Below are positions 8,589-17,400 of a stretch of DNA of 53,095 nucleotides, piece by piece. The notes under the pieces are model-generated. The model had not been told where the DNA came from, searched no databases, and saw only the letters and a program-made list of their open reading frames with translations. This DNA is from Chloroflexaceae bacterium (GTDB lineage Bacteria; Chloroflexota; Chloroflexia; Chloroflexales; Chloroflexaceae). A program made the translations under genes and the position numbers. The stretch lies in contig JAAUTZ010000013.1 of NCBI GenBank assembly GCA_012031225.1, positions 1 to 53,095 on the forward strand, written 5' to 3'. Position 1 is the first letter of the stretch. The number at the start of each line of letters is the position of its first letter.

Positions 8589-8633
8589 CACGAAGAACAC
8601 GAAGGGCATGAAGAACTCGAAGGATACGATGGT
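8589..8633. repeat. Nonamer tandem repeat
   Basis: Five degenerate 9-bp units (CACGAAGAA, CACGAAGGG, CATGAAGAA, CTCGAAGGA, TACGATGGT) lie between the two heptamer arrays. The unit differs from the heptamers in sequence and period. Confidence 0.8.
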
Positions 8634-8677
8634 ATGGGTTGTCTTCGATGTAGCGTATGCCTTGCTTGCGTACAAGC

Positions 8678-8761
8678 TGACACCTGTCTCCTGAAACCTC
8701 GCCACCTGCCACCTGATACCCGACACCCGTCACCTAGCACCTAGCACCTGCCCCCGTCACC
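8678..8761. repeat. Right heptamer array at end of phage-like module
   Basis: TGACACC, TGAAACC, TGCCACC, TGATACC and TAGCACC units run up to the stop codon of the convergent DsbA-fold gene. They are the reverse complement type of the array at 8523-8576, so the pair could form a stem between convergent genes. Confidence 0.85.
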
Positions 8762-9421
8762 TTACGGATTGGGGCGTTTGATCTCTGCCAGCCACCGCCG
8801 CCCGGTAAAGCTCTGGCGCAGGTTCAGAAAGAACGGCAGCGCATCTTCCAGTGGCGGCACTTCTTCCAGCTTCAGGTAGATCGCATTCTTATCATCGAAG
8901 CAGATCGTCGGCACACCAAAGGCACTGTACTTCGCTACACCTTCGGTGTGATCGCGGCGCAGTGCATCAAGATGCTTGGGATTGTAGAAATCGGCGAGGA
9001 ACTGGTTCAGGTCGAGGCTGGCCTCGAGGGCAACAGCTTCGAGCTTGCGCCGATCAGTTAAGCGAAAGCGGGGGCTGAGGCTATGCTTGTGGATTGCGCT
9101 GAACAGGTGTCCCCGAAAACGATTGAATGCCTCATCGCCCTGCTGCCGGGCGGCCTCTGCCGCCCAGAAAGCCAGCAAGCCGCGATGGTCGCTGTTCCAC
9201 TCTGGGCTGGGGTAGGTGTAGTTTTCCGGTTGCTCCCAGATCTTCCAATCGTCCACGGCGGCAGGCAGATTGCTCTGCTCCAATGAGAAGTATTTCCAAT
9301 TGACGATGAAGTTGCGTTCGCCGAGCTTCTGCTTGACTTGATCGAGCCAGATCGCAGCCCGATTGGTGTAGGGGCACATAAAATCAATGAATACCGTAAT
9401 TTCGATGGGGTGTTGTGCCAT
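8762..9421 (-). CDS. DsbA-family thioredoxin-fold protein
   Basis: The 219 residues open with ITVFIDFMCPYTNRAAIWLDQV, the beta strand, active-site loop and helix of the DsbA/FrnE/HCCA-isomerase fold. A helical insertion follows, then a cis-Pro loop AFGVPTICFDD near residue 170. The active-site loop is CPYT, with one cysteine rather than CxxC, so a disulfide-exchange role is uncertain and an isomerase or transferase role is possible. No signal peptide is seen, so it is likely cytoplasmic. AAGGAG precedes the ATG. It is convergent with the phage-like module and probably not part of it. Confidence 0.8.
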   Translation of the reverse strand: MAQHPIEITVFIDFMCPYTNRAAIWLDQVKQKLGERNFIVNWKYFSLEQSNLPAAVDDWKIWEQPENYTYPSPEWNSDHRGLLAFWAAEAARQQGDEAFNRFRGHLFSAIHKHSLSPRFRLTDRRKLEAVALEASLDLNQFLADFYNPKHLDALRRDHTEGVAKYSAFGVPTICFDDKNAIYLKLEEVPPLEDALPFFLNLRQSFTGRRWLAEIKRPNP

Positions 9422-9465
9422 TGGTAGTTCTCCTTGATCTATCCTATGCGGTGTTGCGCTAGCAG

Positions 9466-11583
9466 CTATTCACGATTCCGACTCCGGTAGACCTGACTGC
9501 CCTCCTCAATATGCCACGCACTGCGGGCATTCCCCGTAAGATCACACTCCTCGATCCGGCCCATGCTTTGGTCATGCACCCAAATTGCCACAATCCCGTG
9601 CTGCTGCACTTTGCAGTGGCGCAGGGTTGGGTTGCTGCCCTGCCGTATATCCACGCCAACCCGTTCACTGCTAACGATAGCACAATGCTCGAAGAAGCCG
9701 AAACTATGCTCGGCAATCAAGACTCCGCGCTGACGTTCGTGGTGGATGTGGGTTGCCCGTACAATCGGATTGCTACCCTGCACAATCCCGATGCCAGCTT
9801 TGCCATTGTTGGAAATATCGCACGCATCAATAAAGCCCGCGCCGTGCTCAGCTACCAGAATACCATAGCCCTGCGCGTGGTCGCGGATCGTGCAGCCGCG
9901 AATCAGCGGGTTGCTGCCCTGCTTCAGCTCAATACCGGCCCGGCCATTATCGAAAATATCGCACGCCTCGATCACCCCACTGCTCTGTTCGGCAATCGAG
10001 ATGCCGTGATGTGCGCCCGCATACATACGACATCGGCGCACTGTCGGCGCACCGCGACTACGGATCGCAATGCCTGCGCCGGCACTCCCCTGAATGTCGC
10101 ACTCCTCGATCACGCCGCGCCCCTGCTCGCTCACGCGAATACCCTCGCCGCGCGCACTGTGGATCTGACACCGCCAGATCAGCGGATTGGCAACCTCGCC
10201 CTGTATTGCAATGCCCACCGCCCCGCCAGCCACTATCGCGCAGCGTTCCAAGATCAGCCGCCCCTGCCCAATCTGCACCACCGCAAATTGGGTCTGCTTG
10301 GGGGTAGCGGCAACACTCCGCAAGGTTAGCCCGCGCACCACGGCATAGTCGGTCTTCATCAGCAGGCTGCTGCTGCCCTGTGCCTCAATCACAATATCGT
10401 CCGGTAGCCCATCGCCGAGCAGTTCAAGGGGCTTATCAAGCACGACCTGCTCGGTGTACACGCCGGGCCGAATCACGATGCGCGAATTTGGTTGGGCATT
10501 CTTGATCGCCGCGCCAATCGTCTGGTAGAAGCCCTCGTCGTGTTGGGAGACAATCAAGACCGCCAAAACCGGAATCTCAGTAATCGAAGGGCGCACCATG
10601 CTGTGGTGCAGATCTGGCTCATCGGCTTCGAGCGGATCGGTCTGGGGCGCGAGATCAGTTGGTTGCGTGGGGGCTGGGGGCGCGGCGACAATGGTGGCCA
10701 TGCCGCTACTATTCAAGTTGCCGGTCGGCTGGGAAGTCATCCGCGCCGAGCGCAACGCGGCTCGCATCAGGCTGGCCCCACTGAAGCGGCGCGTGATGCC
10801 ATTCGCCAATGCGGTATCGAGGACTGCCGCCACCGCCGCCGGAATAGCCGGATTGAGTTGGTGCGCGGGGATCAGTGGGTCGGGCTTGCCCCCCAGAATA
10901 GACACGGCCCGGCTGAGCGAATTGGCTGGCGGCTCGCCGGTGAGCAGGTGATAGAGCGTTGCGCCGAGCGAATATACATCGCTGCGGGCATCCGTGCCCG
11001 TGCCTTGGATCTGTTCAAACGGGGCATAATCGGTGGTGTAGGCCCGCACACTCTGCCCACTCGACGTGTTGGTATTCACGAGGCTTTTGGCTAGCCCGAA
11101 ATCCAGCAGGATGATCTCGCCGCGTGAGGTGATCTTCAAGTTTTGCGGCTTGATGTCACGGTGGATCACAGGGGGGGCGCGGTGGTGCAGATACTCCAGT
11201 GCATCGAGCAGCCGATCTGCCCAATCCAACACCTGCTGCACCCGATCTGGCGTGGTGAACGCATCCGGCTGGCGATCCAGCAACGCCCCCAGATCTTCGC
11301 CGTCAATGTGCTGCATCACCAGAAAGCGGCCTTCGGCATCGCCAAAGTAATCGCTGACGGTGGGTAAGGCGGGGTGGCGCAGGCTAGCGAGCAACCGCGC
11401 TTCACGCTCGAAGGCTTTCTGCATGCGCGGCTGCTCCAGCACAATCTGCTTCAGAGCCACCACATTGCCAAGCCGTTGATCCACCGCACGATAGACTGCG
11501 CCCATGCCGCCGCGTGCGATCAGTTGCTCAATCAGGTAGCGTTCCTGTAAAACTGTCCCGACTGGGAGTACCCGTTGTTTCAT
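9466..11583 (-). CDS. Ser/Thr protein kinase with C-terminal right-handed beta-helix
   Basis: The kinase domain (residues about 15-275) has the glycine loop ARGGMGAVY, Lys45, the catalytic HRD (141-143) with HRDIKPQNLKI, and DFG at 161-163, so it should be active. A proline-rich linker (about 290-330) leads to a parallel beta-helix (about 345-695). That domain begins with a pectate-lyase-like segment (TIGAAIKNAQPNSRIVIRPG) and continues with roughly 23-residue CASH/NosD-type repeats such as GSNPLIRGCTIRDHAQGYG. I see no transmembrane segment, unlike most PknB-type kinases, so it appears cytosolic. The beta-helix may bind partners or carbohydrate-like ligands (inference). Confidence 0.9.
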   Translation of the reverse strand: MKQRVLPVGTVLQERYLIEQLIARGGMGAVYRAVDQRLGNVVALKQIVLEQPRMQKAFEREARLLASLRHPALPTVSDYFGDAEGRFLVMQHIDGEDLGALLDRQPDAFTTPDRVQQVLDWADRLLDALEYLHHRAPPVIHRDIKPQNLKITSRGEIILLDFGLAKSLVNTNTSSGQSVRAYTTDYAPFEQIQGTGTDARSDVYSLGATLYHLLTGEPPANSLSRAVSILGGKPDPLIPAHQLNPAIPAAVAAVLDTALANGITRRFSGASLMRAALRSARMTSQPTGNLNSSGMATIVAAPPAPTQPTDLAPQTDPLEADEPDLHHSMVRPSITEIPVLAVLIVSQHDEGFYQTIGAAIKNAQPNSRIVIRPGVYTEQVVLDKPLELLGDGLPDDIVIEAQGSSSLLMKTDYAVVRGLTLRSVAATPKQTQFAVVQIGQGRLILERCAIVAGGAVGIAIQGEVANPLIWRCQIHSARGEGIRVSEQGRGVIEECDIQGSAGAGIAIRSRGAPTVRRCRMYAGAHHGISIAEQSSGVIEACDIFDNGRAGIELKQGSNPLIRGCTIRDHAQGYGILVAEHGAGFIDACDISNNGKAGIGIVQGSNPIVRATHIHHERQRGVLIAEHSFGFFEHCAIVSSERVGVDIRQGSNPTLRHCKVQQHGIVAIWVHDQSMGRIEECDLTGNARSAWHIEEGSQVYRSRNRE

Positions 11584-11729
11584 ACCTGTGCAGTTCTTTC
11601 AAGGCAGCGATGCGATCAGCCACAAGTGGCAGTACATAAAACGGGTAACGCAAGTGCCAGTAGGCACAATTAAATCAGATTCGCCTTCAGCCGCTAGAGT
11701 ACCACCCGTTGGGAACTGCGTCAAGGCTT

Positions 11730-11767
11730 GGCGCGGCGTGTCAATCGCATCAGTGACACGCCGCGCC
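11730..11767. terminator. Strong hairpin downstream of pyruvate kinase
   Basis: A perfect 14-bp inverted repeat (GGCGCGGCGTGTCA with its complement) surrounds a 10-base loop, 24 bases past the pyruvate kinase stop. There is no T-run on either side, so it may act as a rho-independent-like stop or an mRNA-stabilising stem. Confidence 0.6.
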
Positions 11768-11791
11768 GGTTATCTCTGCGCCGCGTGCCGC

Positions 11792-13213
11792 TTAGATTTC
11801 GACGATCTTCAGGAAGTTGGTCTTGCCCCGTTTGGCAATCGGGTGGCCTCCGGTCATAATCGCCAAATCACCCGGATTGGCGTACCCCAACTCCATCAGC
11901 GTCGTGCGGACATTCTTCTCAAACATCTCCACCGTATTGGCAAATTCCACCAGCAGCGGGGTCAGCCCCCACAACAACGCCAGCCGCCGATAGACGTGTT
12001 CGCTCTCGGTAAAGGCGAAGATCGGCACACCGGGCCGTTGCTGCGATACGAGCTGCGCGGTTGTGCCGGAGGTGGTAAAGACCACAATCGCCTTGATCGG
12101 CATCGTCCGCACAATCGCTGCCGCCGCTGCGGCAATCGCCAACGGCGTAGATGGATCGCGCAGCGCGGCTAGCCCGTGCGTCACATCCTCGTGCATGCAG
12201 CGTCCGCTCTGCTCGGTGGTCTTGGCGATCAGGTGCATCGTCTGCACCGCCTCAATCGGGTAGCTGCCTTTGGCTGTCTCGCCGCTCAACATCACCGCAT
12301 CCGTGCCATCAATGATCGCATTGGCCACATCGCTCGCTTCGGCGCGGGTCGGGCGCGGGTTGTGGATCATCGACTCGAGCATCTGCGTGGCCGTAATCAC
12401 GGGCAAGCCCTGCTGATTGGCCTGCTCGATGATCTGCTTCTGGATGATCGGCACCTCGGCCGTGGGCATCTCGACCCCTAGATCGCCCCGCGCCACCATC
12501 ACCCCATCCGTGACGGTGAGGATTTCCGCCAGTACCTCAATCGCTTCGGGGCGTTCGATCTTGGCAATCACGGGCACATGCTTGCCAGCCTGCCGGATGA
12601 GGTCCTTCACGCGCTGCACATCGGCGGCGGTGCGGACAAATGAGATGGCCACGTAATCTATGTCAATCTCCAGTGCAAATAGGAGATCGTCTACATCCTT
12701 CTTGGTCACGGCGGGCGCACTCACCCACACGCCCGGCAAGTTGATGCCCTGATACTCGCGTAGCTCGCCGCCGTGGACTACCTCCGTCAAGACATCGGTG
12801 CTGGTAGTGCGCTGTACGCGCAGCTCGATCAGCCCATCCGAGAGCAGGATGCTGTTATCGGTGCGCACGTCAATCGGCAGCATATCGTAGGTCGTGCTGA
12901 CAAGCTCGGCATTGCCGATGACTGGGCGCGTGGTAATCGTAAAGGCTTGCCCAGCACGCAGCATCACCGGCGAGCCATGCTCCAGTGATCCGGTGCGAAT
13001 CTTCGGACCTTGCAAGTCGGCAAGTACGGCCACCGCTTTGCCGGCACGGGTAGCTGTAGCCCGCACGATTTCAAGGCGGCGGGCGTGTTCTTCATGGGTT
13101 CCGTGTGAGAAATTGAGGCGGGCCACATTCATCCCCGCATCAATCAAGGCTTCGATCTGTTCGGGGCTAGAAGTCGCTGGTCCAAGCGTCGCCACAATCT
13201 TGGTATAGCGCAT
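11792..13213 (-). CDS. pyk: Pyruvate kinase
   Basis: This enzyme converts phosphoenolpyruvate and ADP to pyruvate and ATP at the end of glycolysis. The 473-residue protein starts MRYTKIVATLGPATSS and includes NVARLNFSHGTHEEH, the ADLQGPKIRTG motif, the active-site signature VPVIAKIERPEAIEVL, ARGDLGVEMP, the ATQMLESMIHNPRPTRAEASDVANA region and DAVMLSGETAKG. The C-terminal allosteric domain (about 345-473) is present. I chose ATG 13213 because GAGGAGTA lies just upstream and the family starts here; longer in-frame readings upstream are low-complexity and unlike the family. Confidence 0.96.
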   Translation of the reverse strand: MRYTKIVATLGPATSSPEQIEALIDAGMNVARLNFSHGTHEEHARRLEIVRATATRAGKAVAVLADLQGPKIRTGSLEHGSPVMLRAGQAFTITTRPVIGNAELVSTTYDMLPIDVRTDNSILLSDGLIELRVQRTTSTDVLTEVVHGGELREYQGINLPGVWVSAPAVTKKDVDDLLFALEIDIDYVAISFVRTAADVQRVKDLIRQAGKHVPVIAKIERPEAIEVLAEILTVTDGVMVARGDLGVEMPTAEVPIIQKQIIEQANQQGLPVITATQMLESMIHNPRPTRAEASDVANAIIDGTDAVMLSGETAKGSYPIEAVQTMHLIAKTTEQSGRCMHEDVTHGLAALRDPSTPLAIAAAAAAIVRTMPIKAIVVFTTSGTTAQLVSQQRPGVPIFAFTESEHVYRRLALLWGLTPLLVEFANTVEMFEKNVRTTLMELGYANPGDLAIMTGGHPIAKRGKTNFLKIVEI

Positions 13214-13412
13214 GCGTTTGTACTCCTCATTTGCGTCGTGGGATGGTTGATCCCCTTGCGTTTCTGCTGAGCTGTCGGTGCGGTAGGTGCCATCAGTGCA
13301 GGCAGTCTCCGGTGTACCCTCTGTGCTACTCGTAGGTGGCATCGTTGCCCTCGTTTCCGTGTGTATGCTGGGGGCTGCCGAGTGCATGCGCCCCAGATCG
13401 CCAATAAGAATG

Positions 13413-13437
13413 CACCGCCACCATTGGTGGTGGTGCT
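13413..13437 (-). terminator. Terminator-like hairpin after comEA
   Basis: On the minus strand GCACC-A-CCACC pairs with GGTGG-C-GGTGC around a three-base loop, followed by a T-rich stretch (ATTCTTATT). It begins two bases beyond the comEA stop. Confidence 0.5.
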
Positions 13438-13439
13438 GC

Positions 13440-14072
13440 TCAAGGTGAGGTCGTCTGAATGAAGGGACGGATCTGCTCCAAGAGATTGGGGCCAATCCCC
13501 GCTACGTATTCCAATTCATCTGGGTGCTGAAAGTCGCCGTAGTCTTGGCGATGCAAAATGATCCGGGTGGCAAGCGTCTCCCCAATGCCCGGCAAGCTGG
13601 TGAGTTCGGCCATGCTTGCGGTGTTGATGTTAATGAGGGTGGGCGGGGGCGGCGGTGCGAGCGCATCCGCTTCAGCGGGGGCGGCTTCGCCAAGCGGGGC
13701 CGCGAGCGCAGGTGGCGGCTGCACTGGAATGATGATCTGCTGGGCATCTTCAAGCCGGGCCGCTAAATTGACCCGCGTCTGATCGGCAGTTGCCAGCAAG
13801 CCCCCCGCAGCCTGCACCGCATCGGCGGTGCGTGCATCGGCGGGCAGCTCATACACGCCCGGCTGCACCACTGCCCCAGAGATATGCACAATGATGCTAG
13901 TGAGTGGCGTTGATGTTGGGATCGCCACGGTGGCATGCAACAGCACACTCGTTGGTGGTGCTGCCGTGTGCGCTGGGGTGTTCCGGCTTAGGGCGAATAG
14001 CAGGCCAAGCCCACCAAGTAACATACACACTCCTCCAAGCAACCATGCCGTTCGTTGTGCTGTGTCAGGCAT
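13440..14072 (-). CDS. comEA: ComEA-like DNA-binding protein
   Basis: ComEA proteins sit at the outer face of the membrane and bind incoming DNA during natural transformation. The 210 residues show an N-terminal membrane anchor (about 10-30), a SLBB domain (about 58-115; VHISGAVVQPGVYELPADAR and an AAGGL segment), a proline/alanine linker, and a C-terminal double helix-hairpin-helix (about 146-205; ININTASMAELTSLPGIGET and YVAGIGPNLLEQIRPFI). ComEC is not in the window. SLBB-HhH proteins of this form are often annotated simply as helix-hairpin-helix proteins, so a transformation role is probable, not proven. Confidence 0.88.
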   Translation of the reverse strand: MPDTAQRTAWLLGGVCMLLGGLGLLFALSRNTPAHTAAPPTSVLLHATVAIPTSTPLTSIIVHISGAVVQPGVYELPADARTADAVQAAGGLLATADQTRVNLAARLEDAQQIIIPVQPPPALAAPLGEAAPAEADALAPPPPPTLININTASMAELTSLPGIGETLATRIILHRQDYGDFQHPDELEYVAGIGPNLLEQIRPFIQTTSP

Positions 14073-14406
14073 ATCATCCCCATCCTTGCTATAGCATAGG
14101 GGTGCGCCGCATCCGTTTGATGTAACACCGGCCCGCGTGCGTGCGCTGCCCTGTTTACGCGAGAGAATGTGGTATCATGCATTATGCAGAAACACAAAAA
14201 CTTAGTATGCTGGTGTCCCTACGAAACAGGATCGTTCTGGCGTTTAAACTATTACCCAATCGGTACGTTGCTTGTTTCCGCCTCTCTATTATAGCATGCG
14301 GAAGCAGGAAAGAATATTCGACCAGCTATATGCACCAAGTTGCACACAGCCAACATTGCGCAGGTGATGCGTGCAGTGGGGCAGGCCGAAAGCTGAGGCA
14401 CGCGCA
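14073..14406. other. Divergent intergenic region, comEA / cyclase
   Basis: These 334 bases separate two divergent genes and are less GC-rich than the flanking genes. A weak plus-strand promoter candidate has TTGCTT at 14268 and TATAGC at 14290 with 16 bases between. No gene or clear structured RNA was seen. Confidence 0.35.
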
Positions 14407-17400
14407 ATGAGTGTCGCCTTGCTTGCTTCGCTTGCGGCATTCACCCCAACGCCGGTTGCCGAAGATGTTTTTGCCGAACGGCTGACGAGCCTTGCCCCGC
14501 AGGCCCAACACCAGCTCGGGGCGGTGCTATTTGCCGATATTAGCGGCTTCACGGCCATCACCGAAGCCCTTGCGGTGCAATCGCGCAAGCGCGGGCAAGA
14601 TGGCAGCGAGGAGCTATCGTCGCTCATCAATCGTTATCTGACGCGCATGATTGACCTGCTCGAAGATTACGGCGGGCAGATCGTCAAGCTCAGCGGCGAT
14701 GCGATTATGGCATGTTTTGTGAACCGCGCCGCCGCATGGGGCGATACAGAAACCGACCAAGCCCACTGGATGCACCAGCTTGCTGCACAAGCAACCCGCG
14801 CCGCGATTGCCATGCAGCAAGCCATGCACGAATTTGAGCGCGTAGATACCAGTGTGGGGCAGCTCCGGCTAGGGCTGAAGATTGGCATTGGCGTGGGGCA
14901 GATGCTCGCGGTGCATGTCGGCGGTGAACGGCGACGCTGGGAATATGTGCTGACCGGCGATGCGGTGGTCCAAGCTGTCCAATCCCAAGCCGCCGCCACC
15001 AGTGGCATGGTGATCCTTGCCCCACCCGCCGCCGCCCTCGTTGATCCTTCGACGGCGATGGGGCAGTCTTCCGTGATCTGGAACCCCGACTATCAGTCCG
15101 ATCTGGCTTTGCTCGAATTAGAGCCAAGTCCCGCCGCGAGCTACGCCAGCAGTGGGCGGGTAACGTTTGCGTGGGAGCAGCTCAGCCCCGCCCGCCAAAC
15201 CGCCAGCGAACGCCTGCTGCGGGCCTATGTGCCAGCTTCGATTGCCCGTAGCCTCGAAACCAATCTGGCGGTGTGGCTCGCCGAACTGCGCCGCATCACC
15301 GTCATGTTTATCGGGGTGCAGGGCATTGATTACAATCGGCCTGATGCGTTGGATCGGCTCCAAACGCTGGTCTCCACTATTCAGCGGATTACCTATCATT
15401 ACGAAGGTAGCCTCAACAAAGTGCTCTACGATGACAAAGGCTCGGTGATTATGCTGCTATTTGGCGCACCGCCCCTCTCGCACGAGGATGACCCGCAACG
15501 TGCGCTGGGCTGCGCTTTTGAGATCCAACAGGCGGCGCAGGCGTGGCCTGCCGAAAGTGTCTCGATTGGGATTACCACCGACAATATCTTTGCGGGCCCG
15601 ATGGGATCAGCCACGCGCCGCGAGTATACCGTGATGGGCGACGGCGTGAACCTTGCCGCCCGCCTGATGCAGGTAGCGGGTGCAGGCGAGACGCTGTGCA
15701 GTGAACGCACCTACCTTGAAGCGCGGAACGTGTGGAACCTTGAACCGTTGCCGCAGCTCAAAGTCAAAGGCAAAACCGAAGTGATTCGCCCCTACCGTTT
15801 CGAGGGCGAACGGCTGCGTGGCGCAATTGAGGAGGGCGTGCCGCTCGTTGGGCGGAGCCGCGAAGTAGCCATCCTCAACACGATCCTCCGCCAAGTTGAA
15901 CAGGGGCGTGGGCGCATCCTCTCACTGGTGGGCGAGAGCGGGATTGGCAAAACGCGCCTGATGAATGAAGTGATCCAGCTGATGCGGGAGCGCGGCAGCC
16001 CCACCGCAACCTTGCGCGGCGTAGCCGAAAGTGTGGGCCAGCAGACCCCGTACCTTGTGTGGCGCGAGATTCTGACCGACTATTTTGGGCTGCTGAATAT
16101 GCGCAACCAAGCCCAACGAGCCAGCAAGGTTGTCGAGCGGGTGATTGCCATTGATCCTGAATTAGAGCCGCGTCTGCCACTGCTCAACGATATTCTCGAT
16201 CTGGAGCTGCCCGAAACGGCAACTACCCGTAGCCTCACCCCGCGCCAACGCCGTGATAGCCTTGCCTTTCTGATCGTGCAGTTGTTGCTGGCGTACACAC
16301 AGGGCAACGTGCTGCTGTTGCTGCTTGATGATATGCAGTGGGCGGATAGCCTCTCGTGGGAACTGGTGCTGGATGTTGCCCGCGTGGTCGGCTTGCGCCC
16401 CGTCCTGCTGATGCTCGGCTACCGCCCGATGGAACATGCACTGACACTGGGCGAGAGCGAACCGAGCAACAATATTGTGATGCAAGAGCTATTCGAGATG
16501 CCCATGCATCAGACGATTGAGCTAGCCCCGCTTGAACGTGAAGCCGTCGTATACATGGTGTCTGCGGGCTTCGACAATCTGCCCCTTACGCCGGAGTTGC
16601 TGCACTGGCTCAGTGAACGTGGGCAGGGCAATCCACTCTTTATTGAGGAGACGGTGAAAGTCTTGCGCGAGCAGGATACCGTGCTCTTTGATGAGCAGCA
16701 GCAGGCATGGCATTTTGCCAGTGCCGTCCGGATGCATGCGGTGCCGCCGACACTTAAGGGTGTGATCCAGACTCGCCTTGATCGCCTCGATCCGAGTGCC
16801 CAGTTTACCTGCAAAGTTGCCTCTGTCATCGGGCGGGTGTTTGCAGAGCGGGCATTGCAAGCGATCTATCCGCTTGCCGACGAGGTTCCGCGCATCCCAG
16901 AGCATCTCGCCGAGCTAGCCAGCCTTGAGATTACGCGCCTTGAAGCCCTCTTGCCCGAACGCCGCTACCAATTCAAGAGTGCGCTGATGCAAGAGGTTGC
17001 CTATTCGAGCCTGCTGCACACGCAACGCCAAGCCTTGCATCAGGCTGTGGCGGAGTGGTATGAGCGTGAACACGCCGATGACCTTGATGGGATTGCGCCG
17101 CTGCTTGCCGATCACTATGGGGCCACAGAGCAGTGGAAACGCTTCTTGTTCTTCGCCGAGCGAGCCGGCCAGCTCGCTCTGCGCCGCTATGCGAATAGCG
17201 AAGCCTTGAGCTACTTCGCCCGCGCGATTGAGGTGTTGCGCCGCGAAGATACGCTGCGAGGTTCAGCCGAATACCAACGGCGGCTCTTCTTTCTGCTGCT
17301 GCAACGCGCCGAAGTCTACGAGCTGACGAATGCCTACGCCCAACATCTGCGCGACCTGCGTGAGCTGGAGCAGATCGCCACCAACGTCAAAAATGTGCGC

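Noticed and set aside
13214-13495. Longer N-terminus for pyruvate kinase
   Set aside because: The extension is low-complexity, unlike the family, and a good ribosome site lies directly before ATG 13213.
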